Below are positions 1-6,248 of a DNA stretch of 9,748 nt, piece by piece. Source of the stretch: an uncultured Chitinophagaceae bacterium (GTDB taxonomy: Bacteria; Bacteroidota; Bacteroidia; Chitinophagales; Chitinophagaceae). Made by a program: the position numbers and the translations under genes. Every line of letters begins with the position of its first letter. Within the stretch, counting starts at the first letter, position 1. Below the pieces are notes generated by a model that saw only the letters and a program-made list of their open reading frames with translations, was not told the origin of the DNA and did no database searches. The stretch is taken from NCBI GenBank assembly GCA_937919945.1, contig CALESY010000064.1:1-9748 (forward strand). The letters run 5' to 3'.

Positions 1-20
1 AAGAAAAAGCTAAAAAATAA
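1..20 (+). CDS. C-terminal end of upstream gene, probably ribosomal protein S12
   Basis: Reading the frame that starts at base 3 gives E-K-A-K-K followed by a TAA stop at 18-20. A lysine-rich tail ending about 30 bases before rpsG is what is expected for ribosomal protein S12 (rpsL), which precedes rpsG in nearly all bacteria. Only five codons are visible, so the assignment rests on gene order and tail composition, not on sequence recognition. Confidence 0.42.
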
Positions 21-51
21 TATTTAATATAATTAAAGCCAATCATAAACG

Positions 52-519
52 ATGAGGAAGGCACAAGCAAAAAAGCTCCCTTTAGCACCGGATCCTAAAT
101 TCAACGATAAAAACGTTACACGTTTCGTTAACTGCCTCATGTGGGGTGGTAATAAAACAGTGGTGTTGAGTGCATTTTACGATGCGCTGGATAAAGTAAG
201 CCAAATGACAAGTGAAGACGGATACGAAGTGTGGAAACGCGCTTTGACAAACGTAACCCCTGCTGTAGAAGTACGTAGCCGTCGTATAGGTGGTGCTACT
301 TTCCAGATACCTACAGAGGTACGCCCTGACCGTAAAATATCGCTGAGCATGAAATGGCTTATCCGTTTCAGCCGCGAGCGCAACGGTAAAACAATTGCCG
401 ACAAGCTGGCTAACGAAATAGTAGCTGCAGCAAAAGGCGAAGGTGGTGCTTTCAAAAAGAAAGAAGACACACACCGTATGGCAGAAGCTAACAAAGCATT
501 CAGCCACTTTAAAGTATAA
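52..519 (+). CDS. rpsG: 30S ribosomal protein S7
   Basis: Encodes small-subunit ribosomal protein S7, which binds the 3' major domain of 16S rRNA, nucleates head assembly and lies near the decoding and exit sites. The 155 residues match the usual bacterial length (about 155-160). The N-terminus MRKAQAKKLPLAPDPKF, followed by VTRFVNCLMWGGNKTV at about residues 22-37, is the S7 pattern of a basic tail, PDP and then F-x-N-x-L-M-x-x-G-K. The segment PAVEVRSRRIGGATFQIP (residues 70-87) and the later region with RP, KWL and the A-RxR-like helix are also typical. The ATG at 52 is the only start giving the full conserved N-terminus. No Shine-Dalgarno sequence is visible in the 31-base spacer after the upstream stop, which is normal for Bacteroidota ribosomal genes. 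It is probably cotranscribed with rpsL. Unusually, it is followed directly by a terminator and an unrelated convergent gene rather than by fusA. Confidence 0.97.
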   Translation: MRKAQAKKLPLAPDPKFNDKNVTRFVNCLMWGGNKTVVLSAFYDALDKVSQMTSEDGYEVWKRALTNVTPAVEVRSRRIGGATFQIPTEVRPDRKISLSMKWLIRFSRERNGKTIADKLANEIVAAAKGEGGAFKKKEDTHRMAEANKAFSHFKV

Positions 520-544
520 TTCAAGACACTTACTATACCAACAA

Positions 545-572
545 AGCCGTCCTTTCCAGGATGGCTTTTTTT
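545..572 (+). terminator. Rho-independent terminator of the rpsG transcript
   Basis: A 9-bp stem, AGCCGTCCT (545-553) with AGGATGGCT (558-566) including one G-T pair, and a TTCC tetraloop are followed immediately by a run of T through 572. It starts 26 bases after the rpsG stop and reads as a terminator only on the plus strand. Confidence 0.9.
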
Positions 573-598
573 GTAAAGAATAGAATGTAGTATTTACT

Positions 599-628
599 AA
601 AAAACTGCCCACGAATATCTTGGGCAGT
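599..628 (-). terminator. Rho-independent terminator of the SulP gene
   Basis: An 8-bp perfect stem, ACTGCCCA (604-611) with TGGGCAGT (621-628), has a 9-base loop. On the minus strand it is followed by six T (A-run 599-604). It lies 55 bases past the stop of the minus-strand transporter gene and back to back with the rpsG terminator. A short CTTTT on the other side could give weak bidirectional function. Confidence 0.82.
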
Positions 629-682
629 CTTTTAGTAATATACTGTTTTGGTATTCCAATACATTATACGTTCAGTATAACC

Positions 683-2074
683 TTATTTCGCATTATTTCT
701 GTGCTTTGCTTTCCTGAAAGCATATTTTACAGTAAAGTAGATAATGAGGGCAGATAATACACCTGTCAAAAAATCTGTTGTAGGAACCATTACAGCGGTA
801 TACACCATCATCGAAAACTCAAACTTTCCATGATTTTTTATTTCTTTTATCTCTTTGGGCTTAATCATATTACTGGCTACCCATACCAGAATACCACCAA
901 TACAGGCCATAGGTATTAGCTCTAAATATTGTGCTAGGTAAAAAGCCAGTGTAAGTTTAATAACAGCTTTAAAATAACCTGCAAGCGGTGTTTTTGCACC
1001 TGCCTTGATGCTGGTTGCCGTCCTTGCCAAAGCACCTGTGCAAGGAAAGCCCTGCACTAAAGGAGTGATGATTTGAACCAAACCCTGGCCAAAGAACTCT
1101 TTATCAGGATTAAAAGGTGTTTTTCGATTATTGGCCAACCTATCTGCCATGGATGAGCATAATATACTCTCAACACCTGATACAAATACAATACTCACTA
1201 CATAATAAACTATATCCAGCAATAACGATCCGTTTATCTGTGGTATATACGGCATTTGCAATTTGAAAAAGTTGTTCGGTATAGAACCATATAAATCCCG
1301 AACAAGGATAATATGCTTATCTGCAAGTAAGGTGCTGGATAGCAAAGTAGCCAAAGCCATAGCTATTACAGGACCAGGTATGTAAATTGATATTTTCAAG
1401 AGGTATTTAGCCAATACAAATGTTAATAACCCCAATAATAAAGACCACCCGTTTATCAAACCTAAATTGCCAAATGCTACAGACAGGTTATGAATAATAC
1501 CACCCTTTATGTCTTCGTCCTGTCCCAAAAAGTCTTTAAAGTTTTCTATACCAAGTATATCTTCAAAATTGGTTAGTGCTATAGATATGGCAATACCAAT
1601 AGTAAAACCAACAATAATAGAATTGGGCACCAGCTTAGCATATTTCCCAATACCTAATACACCCATGATAAGAAGAATAATACCTGATATTATAGATACA
1701 AATACCAGAAAACCATGTGCTTGTTCAAAATTACCACCACTTGCAGGCCCGTATTTTGTTATAAGGCTGGCTATTACCGGTATAAATGCAGCAGTAGGAC
1801 CATATACCTGGTATTTTGACCCGCCAAATGTTCTGCCTACCACACATGCCAATGCACCGGCAATTATACCATGTTCAGGACGCATACCCATAGCCATCGC
1901 AAAGCCCATAGCCATAGGGATAGCCGTCATGGCTACAATCAGTCCTGCACTGAAATCTTGATAAACTGTTTTAAGCCAGTTCTCACGTGTCAGATCCTCC
2001 CATCTCGAATCAAAAAAAGTAAAGAATAATTTAAGCCTACCTAAAGGCGTTGTGGGAAATTTCAATTTGCTCAT
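683..2074 (-). CDS. SulP-family anion permease lacking a STAS domain
   Basis: This is an inner-membrane SulP (SLC26-type) transporter; members carry sulfate, bicarbonate or other anions, and the substrate cannot be read from sequence. Several SulP hallmarks are visible. The first helix region is DFSAGLIVAMTAIPMAMGF (residues 40-58). The third-helix motif YGPTAAF is at 91-97. The central VESILCSSMADRLANNRKTP (301-320) ends before the NPDKEFFGQGL segment. The signature GFPCTGALARTATSIKAGAK (342-361) runs into TPLAG. Many hydrophobic helices cover residues 40-450. The protein ends at 463 (KHRNNAK), just after the last predicted helix, so the roughly 100-residue cytoplasmic STAS domain of typical bacterial SulP proteins is absent. 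A terminator soon after the stop, and no STAS-like reading frame behind it, suggest this is the natural end. The start ATG at 2074 gives a normal cytoplasmic N-terminus of about 40 residues. No consensus promoter was recognised upstream, and it appears monocistronic. Confidence 0.93.
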   Translation of the reverse strand: MSKLKFPTTPLGRLKLFFTFFDSRWEDLTRENWLKTVYQDFSAGLIVAMTAIPMAMGFAMAMGMRPEHGIIAGALACVVGRTFGGSKYQVYGPTAAFIPVIASLITKYGPASGGNFEQAHGFLVFVSIISGIILLIMGVLGIGKYAKLVPNSIIVGFTIGIAISIALTNFEDILGIENFKDFLGQDEDIKGGIIHNLSVAFGNLGLINGWSLLLGLLTFVLAKYLLKISIYIPGPVIAMALATLLSSTLLADKHIILVRDLYGSIPNNFFKLQMPYIPQINGSLLLDIVYYVVSIVFVSGVESILCSSMADRLANNRKTPFNPDKEFFGQGLVQIITPLVQGFPCTGALARTATSIKAGAKTPLAGYFKAVIKLTLAFYLAQYLELIPMACIGGILVWVASNMIKPKEIKEIKNHGKFEFSMMVYTAVMVPTTDFLTGVLSALIIYFTVKYAFRKAKHRNNAK

Positions 2075-2460
2075 GCTAAAATATCAACCTTTAATCTTTG
2101 AATGTATTAATATAGGTACGTACAGTATTTATTTAAAAGTGTTGGTGAGATAACATTCACTTAAAAGTTTTATAAGCTCTTAAGTATTAATGAAACATAA
2201 ATATCGATATTCAAATTATGCACATTTATGTGTTAATGAAGCATCTAGCACATTACCATTGATAATTCAATGTCAGTTAATATCTGGCATATTTTTTATA
2301 AAAATAAAATACAACAAGCCAAAAATAACCAGTCTTAAAGCTACACATTATTATGAAAGCATAACCATAATTTTGATGAAAGTAATTTTTAGAATTGATA
2401 GTAAATATACCCTGTATACATAAAAATATGATTGAAAACAAATTGCACTACAACAGTGTA
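2075..2460. other. AT-rich intergenic region without a convincing gene
   Basis: This is about 390 bases of low-GC sequence between the transporter start and the next terminator. It must contain the transporter promoter (minus strand), but I find no clear TAnnTTTG element. An open frame at 2190-2423 (plus) has no recognisable domain, signal peptide or coding-like composition. I see no tRNA, hairpin array or other repeat apart from a short GTACGTAC palindrome near 2115-2122. Confidence 0.6.
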
Positions 2461-2503
2461 TAAAATAAAACTGCCTACGAAAATCGTAGGCAGTTTTATT
2501 TTA
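2461..2503 (-). terminator. Strong, probably bidirectional terminator (20-bp perfect inverted repeat)
   Basis: Bases 2461-2480 and 2484-2503 are perfect reverse complements of each other around an AAA loop. The core is ACTGCCTACGA and the flanks are AT-rich (TTTTATTTTA on both strands). After one mismatch, three more bases pair on each side. It lies 11 bases beyond the stop of the small minus-strand gene at 2515-2721, which it most likely terminates. The T-rich tails on both sides allow function in both directions. Confidence 0.88.
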
Positions 2504-2514
2504 CACAGTTCTTG

Positions 2515-2721
2515 TTATGCTTTTACTTTAGCAGGTTTGTTTTTCATGTAGGTGCGTACACCATAAGCTATGCCTGCAAGTGCCAATAGGCTCATACCAC
2601 CATCCAACGGGACTGCATAGGGTTCTACGTCTGGGTCGAAACCTGGGCCGAAAGCAAAAGCATTCACGCTGCTAAATATCATTAGGACTACGAACGTTGA
2701 TAATGCGAGTATTTTTTTCAT
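2515..2721 (-). CDS. Small envelope protein with signal peptide and PLDGG C-terminal sorting-like tag
   Basis: This 68-residue protein has three visible parts. A Sec signal peptide covers residues 1 to about 23 (MKK, a hydrophobic core, then the cleavage-like SVNAFA). A short Pro/Asp-rich segment follows (FGPGFDPDVEPYAV). The C-terminal module has PLDGG at 38-42, one hydrophobic segment (about 43-54) and a basic tail rich in lysine. This layout of P-x-D-G-G, membrane helix and basic end is common in small Bacteroidota proteins and resembles the tripartite tags handled by exosortase-type or related envelope sorting systems; I recall such proteins annotated as PID-CTERM. Mature length would be only about 45 residues, so nearly the whole protein is the tag. 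ATG at 2721 is preceded by an A-rich leader (AAAAAAATAAAAG). It is a single-gene unit between two terminators. Reality of the gene is well supported by its architecture and terminator; its function is unknown. Confidence 0.8.
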   Translation of the reverse strand: MKKILALSTFVVLMIFSSVNAFAFGPGFDPDVEPYAVPLDGGMSLLALAGIAYGVRTYMKNKPAKVKA

Positions 2722-2857
2722 CTTTTATTTTTTTATCTCTTTATGCAATGAGTATGCTTATTCCGTTTGTATGGTAAAAGTAGCACCAGTCCATATCCTT
2801 AACCTAATATGCAAAGCTGCTTAACCCCTCTTTCACATACCGTTTGCAAGCAATTAA

Positions 2858-2890
2858 CAAAAGACGGGCAATGGTTTTAGCCATTGCCCG
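2858..2890 (-). terminator. Rho-independent terminator of the T9SS cargo gene
   Basis: A perfect 10-bp stem, CGGGCAATGG (2865-2874) with CCATTGCCCG (2881-2890), has a 6-base loop. On the minus strand it is followed by TCTTTTG. It begins 13 bases beyond the stop codon of the large minus-strand gene. Confidence 0.87.
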
Positions 2891-2903
2891 CTTCTCTTTC
2901 AAT

Positions 2904-5900
2904 TTATTGTTTTATCAGTTTTTCTATTATGGTTGTATTACCGTCTGTTACCTCTACCATATACATACCTGTTTGCAGTGATTGTATCGGTAAGGCTACT
3001 TCACCATTCTGTTTTGCTTTCACTTCTTGCTTAGCTACTATAGCGCCCATAATATTCGTAATAACCACTTGTATTGTTTTACCCTCTGCACCTGCATAGT
3101 GCAGCTTGGCTTCGGTAGTAGCAGGGTTAGGCACTAATTTTACTTCAAGTTTAGTAGCTTGTTTTGCTTTGACGGTAGTTGCCACTATGTTGGTAGTTGG
3201 ATTGTTTGGCTTAGTAGTAGCCTTACCTTCCATTACCAACTCAAAACGGTTGTTGCCTGTAGATGCTGTATCTGTCGTAACGTCAAACCAGTACTCAAAA
3301 CCTGATACAATTTCTTCCATTCTGTTCACGTATTTATCATGCAGAAATATTCTCGTACCCAATACCATATTAAATTCTCCTAATGTTATTTTATAGCTCT
3401 TCCTGAGTGTTGGCGGTACATAGAGTCCTACACGTATAACTTGGCTATCAATATGTTTGCGACTGTCTATAGAAAACAAGCTATCATCACTACCAAAAGT
3501 ATAAACACTTATATCCGGGTTAGCCATTTTACGAGCATCACCATAGTCAAACTCAGCTTTTGCACTATCATCAAACATAACCAGCAACCTATCCCAGAAT
3601 ATAGTACTGTCTTCTATTTTCAATTCTACCTGTGCAGGTTTTGCAGCTGTTGTTTTTAACAACCCTACAGGTGAACCTATTGACTTACATGTTTCAGGAA
3701 ATGTGATAGAACTATTTGCCGTCATTGTAACAACAAAAGACGAACCAGCAGGTAATATATAACTTGAACTGAATGGCACACTGGTATATCCTCCTCTTGT
3801 CCCTTGATTGGCATTCCACACTATAAAATTAGCTCCTAATGATACACTTCTTGTTGTAAGGTTTAGGTCTATCGGGCTATGAAATGGATTGCTTACTAAT
3901 GCAAACGGCGTATTTGCACCCTTCGTGAAATTGACAGTTTGGCTTCCTTGATTCAGTGCACCGGTCATATCCAACGTTACTTCTGCCGGCGTATATGCAC
4001 CTGCATAGATACCTTGGCCTTTTGAACCACGAACCAATATTCGTGCAGCCTCATACCTATCCCATGCGTTGGCCCCTGTACCATCAGTGTGCGTAAATGC
4101 TGTCCAACCAATATCGTTTACAGTAGAACCATTACCTGTAGCGGGATTGTACCAGAATGCAGAAGCAGGATTACCTGGCTGATATGTAAAGCCATTGTTT
4201 CCACCATTGCTACCTGTAACATCCAAATCATCCAATATCTGGCTCAGTGCAATAGAGTGAGAGAACGGATGCCCGAAGAAACGGAATGCTCTGCGGCCAC
4301 CGGGAACATAACGTTCAACTGTTACATTACCTGTAATATAACCTCCTGTTGATCTGCCCTCTGCAACATATGCAGTACCAGAACTACTCGATTTTAATGT
4401 CAGGTTGCCATTTGATGTTAGTACGCTGTTGCCATGTATTTTTACGCTACCCCAAGCAATGATGTCAAGTGGTGTACCTAAAGTAGCTGTTGCTGCTGTC
4501 AGTGAACCGCTGCTACCCAACACCAATGATTCAAGTGTACGGCTGCCGTTAGTAAAGTTGAGCGTACCTGCATTACCTGTTACAGTAAGTTTTGCATTTT
4601 GTCCGCCTGTAATAGTACCGCTTCCCGATACGGCACCACCCAATATCAATGTTGAATTTTGTAATGATATTACACCCGCATTATCTACCGTACCAGTTAT
4701 GGTAAAATCTGTACCTGAACCTGATAAGGTAATCAAACCACCACTGTATATTTTCAAAGAAGCTACCGTTACATCGCTTGATATGAGCGGGTCGTTCGAT
4801 TTATCTACTATATGCACTTCTTCTGTACTGATAGGTACTGATGCAAAGAACCAGTTGCTGGCTGTGTGCCAGTCTGTGCTGGTAGCACCAGTCCAGGTGT
4901 TGCACAGGTTTACATAACGCAAGTCATCGTTCGTATCATCGTGGTAAGATATTGCAGGTGCGCCATTTACAAACTGTAAACATGCGTATTCTCCCACGTC
5001 ACCGGTTGTTTCAAAAGTAGCAGGATTACCCCATGCAGTACCCGATGTGTTGGTAGCACGTATATATTTCACGTCATTGTTAGAATTGTCGTAGTATGCA
5101 ATTGCAGGGTTACCATCAATTATTTTCAATGAAGTGTACATACCTACATCACCATTTTGGTCCAACGTTACTGGTGCTCCCCAAGTAGCACCATTTGCAT
5201 CGTTAGCACGTGCAAAACGTAAGTCATCGTTACTATCATCGTAGAAAGACACAGCAGGATTCCCGTTTACTACTACCATTGAACAATATAAACCAACAGT
5301 ATTTGTAGATTGTATTATTACAGGTGTGCCCCATGTGCTGCCGGTATTGTTAGTAGCACGTACATACTCCATGTCGCCATTGCTAACGTCATAGTATGCT
5401 ATGGCTGGGTTGCCGTTTACTATCTGCATTGATGCGAACCAACCAACTGTACCCGTTGATTGTACAACTACAGGCGTACCCCAGGTGCTGCCCGTAGTAT
5501 TGGTCGCGCGTACAAACTCCAAATCATCATTACTCTCGTCAAAGTAGGCAATAGCAGGGTTGCCGTTTACTACTACCAAAGATGTATATTTTCCGACATC
5601 GCCGCTTGACACTACCGTAACAGGTGTACCCCATGTGCTGCCGTTAGCATCGTTGGCACGTACATACATCAGGTTACCATTAGTTTGGTCGTAGTAAGAG
5701 ATGGCAGGATTACCACTTACAATAGCCATTGAGGTAAATTCACCTACAAAGTTGGAAGACTGTACCGTTATAGGGCTACTCCATGAAGAACCTGCCACGT
5801 TAGTAGCACGAATGTATTTCAGATCTCCTGCTGTTTCGTCGAAATAAGACATGGCAGGGTTGCCGTTTACAATAATCAGTGAAGATGATTCGCCCACCAT

Positions 5901-6002
5901 GTTACCACTATTGTCTAATAACTGTGGTACATTCCAGTTTTGAGCAATAGATTGGCTCGCAGTGCCAATGATTACCATTACGAGGAAAAGATACTTTTTC
6001 AT
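2904..6002 (-). CDS. Large secreted T9SS type A sorting-domain protein with N-terminal seven-repeat propeller
   Basis: This 1032-residue protein is predicted to be exported by Sec and then by the type IX (Por) system to the cell surface or medium. A signal peptide covers residues 1-20 (MKKYLFLVMV to SQSIA). Residues 34-366 are seven tandem repeats (six complete 50-residue units plus a shortened seventh), each with V-G-x-x-x-S, V-x-G-N-P-A-I-x-Y-x-D, an R-A-T-N/R-A-N-D turn and a W-G-x-P strand. Residues about 370-560 are a Gly/Ser/Thr-rich beta region beginning W-T-G-A-T-S-T-D-W and resembling beta-helix stretches of other T9SS cargo. VERYVPGGRRAFRFFG (562-577) opens a segment often seen before T9SS domains. 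Residues 954-1032 (KLVPNPATT to KLIKQ) match the type A sorting domain, with NPA near its start and G-M-Y-M-V-E-V-T-D-G near its end. I chose ATG 6002 rather than upstream ATGs (6059, 6029) because it places the signal peptide at the N-terminus, and the likely promoter overlaps or follows 6059. No catalytic motif was recognised, so adhesion or ligand binding is a guess. Confidence 0.92.
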   Translation of the reverse strand: MKKYLFLVMVIIGTASQSIAQNWNVPQLLDNSGNMVGESSSLIIVNGNPAMSYFDETAGDLKYIRATNVAGSSWSSPITVQSSNFVGEFTSMAIVSGNPAISYYDQTNGNLMYVRANDANGSTWGTPVTVVSSGDVGKYTSLVVVNGNPAIAYFDESNDDLEFVRATNTTGSTWGTPVVVQSTGTVGWFASMQIVNGNPAIAYYDVSNGDMEYVRATNNTGSTWGTPVIIQSTNTVGLYCSMVVVNGNPAVSFYDDSNDDLRFARANDANGATWGAPVTLDQNGDVGMYTSLKIIDGNPAIAYYDNSNNDVKYIRATNTSGTAWGNPATFETTGDVGEYACLQFVNGAPAISYHDDTNDDLRYVNLCNTWTGATSTDWHTASNWFFASVPISTEEVHIVDKSNDPLISSDVTVASLKIYSGGLITLSGSGTDFTITGTVDNAGVISLQNSTLILGGAVSGSGTITGGQNAKLTVTGNAGTLNFTNGSRTLESLVLGSSGSLTAATATLGTPLDIIAWGSVKIHGNSVLTSNGNLTLKSSSSGTAYVAEGRSTGGYITGNVTVERYVPGGRRAFRFFGHPFSHSIALSQILDDLDVTGSNGGNNGFTYQPGNPASAFWYNPATGNGSTVNDIGWTAFTHTDGTGANAWDRYEAARILVRGSKGQGIYAGAYTPAEVTLDMTGALNQGSQTVNFTKGANTPFALVSNPFHSPIDLNLTTRSVSLGANFIVWNANQGTRGGYTSVPFSSSYILPAGSSFVVTMTANSSITFPETCKSIGSPVGLLKTTAAKPAQVELKIEDSTIFWDRLLVMFDDSAKAEFDYGDARKMANPDISVYTFGSDDSLFSIDSRKHIDSQVIRVGLYVPPTLRKSYKITLGEFNMVLGTRIFLHDKYVNRMEEIVSGFEYWFDVTTDTASTGNNRFELVMEGKATTKPNNPTTNIVATTVKAKQATKLEVKLVPNPATTEAKLHYAGAEGKTIQVVITNIMGAIVAKQEVKAKQNGEVALPIQSLQTGMYMVEVTDGNTTIIEKLIKQ
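4905..5903 (-). repeat. Seven tandem 150-bp coding repeats (propeller blades)
   Basis: Units lie at 5903-5754, 5753-5604, 5603-5454, 5453-5304, 5303-5154, 5153-5004 and a shortened seventh at 5003-4905 (minus strand). The first six are each exactly 50 codons with no insertions or deletions. The seventh lacks the W-G-x-P strand, and the matching piece (W-N-V-P-Q-L-L-D-N-S) occurs before the first repeat at residues 23-32. Units 2 and 5 share RANDANG; units 3 and 6 share G-D-V-G-x-Y-T-S-L, suggesting a three-unit duplication. The DNA has diverged, so there are no long identical stretches. Confidence 0.92.
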
Positions 6003-6044
6003 GTTTGTACTGTTTTGATCGTTTTTCATTTTATGAATACAGCA

Positions 6045-6077
6045 CGAATGTAGCCTCACGTATATAGTACATTCAAA
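6045..6077 (-). promoter_or_regulatory. Probable Bacteroidota promoter of the T9SS cargo gene
   Basis: On the minus strand TTTG (6077-6074) is followed after 21 bases by TACATTCG (6052-6045), one mismatch from the TAnnTTTG -7 element. The implied transcription start near 6040 lies downstream of the ATG at 6059 and gives a leader of about 35-40 bases to the ATG at 6002. It supports the chosen start but is not proven. Confidence 0.5.
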
Positions 6078-6209
6078 AAATACAGCTTCGTTAACGCCCG
6101 TTTTGCAAGTGGTTAACCGGTGATTAACAATATGTCCAGCCCTAAATCTCCTGTAAGAGGCTTTCGCTAGTAGTGTAATTCCTCATATTTTTGATTCCTA
6201 AATAAATAT

Positions 6210-6227
6210 TTTTAGGTTAATCTAAAA
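6210..6227 (+). promoter_or_regulatory. DtxR/MntR-type metal-repressor operator
   Basis: TTTTAGGTTAATCTAAAA is an 18-base palindrome with one broken pair out of nine (G6216 opposite T6221). The core TTAGGTTA-x-x-CTAA closely resembles operators of the DtxR/IdeR and staphylococcal MntR/SirR repressors (TTAGGTTAG-x-CTAACCTAA type). It ends 6 bases before the -7 element of the TonB receptor promoter and covers the place of the -33 element, so a bound repressor would block transcription. The metal (iron or manganese) and the actual regulator are inferred, and the regulator gene is not in this window. Confidence 0.62.
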
Positions 6228-6233
6228 TAAGTT

Positions 6234-6241
6234 TACCTTTG
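6234..6241 (+). promoter_or_regulatory. -7 promoter element of the TonB receptor gene
   Basis: TACCTTTG is an exact match to the Bacteroidota -7 consensus TAnnTTTG. Only 7 bases separate it from the ATG at 6249, so the transcript would begin within a few bases of the start codon and be leaderless or nearly so. No clear TTG is seen about 19-21 bases upstream; that position lies inside the palindromic operator. Confidence 0.65.
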
Positions 6242-6248
6242 TGCCATA

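Noticed and set aside
1509..1961. A 150-codon plus-strand open frame antisense to the SulP gene
   Set aside because: It lies wholly within the transporter on the opposite strand, and its Ile/Pro/Ala-rich content mirrors the membrane helices.
2190..2423. A 77-codon open frame on the plus strand in the AT-rich gap
   Set aside because: No recognisable domain, signal peptide or family pattern; composition follows the surrounding non-coding DNA and no promoter or leader supports it.
2796..2812. A second TTAGGTTA half-site (minus strand) upstream of the small PLDGG gene
   Set aside because: Only one half matches the metal-box pattern; the opposite half has no symmetry, and one such 8-mer is expected by chance in a window of this size.
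4405..4917. A 170-codon plus-strand open frame antisense to the T9SS cargo gene
   Set aside because: It is the shadow of a repetitive Thr/Ser/Val-rich coding region; the minus-strand gene is clearly real.
6003..6059. N-terminal extension of the T9SS cargo gene from the ATG at 6059
   Set aside because: It would place 19 unrelated residues before a clear signal peptide, and the likely promoter element TACATTCG lies inside this stretch, downstream of that ATG.
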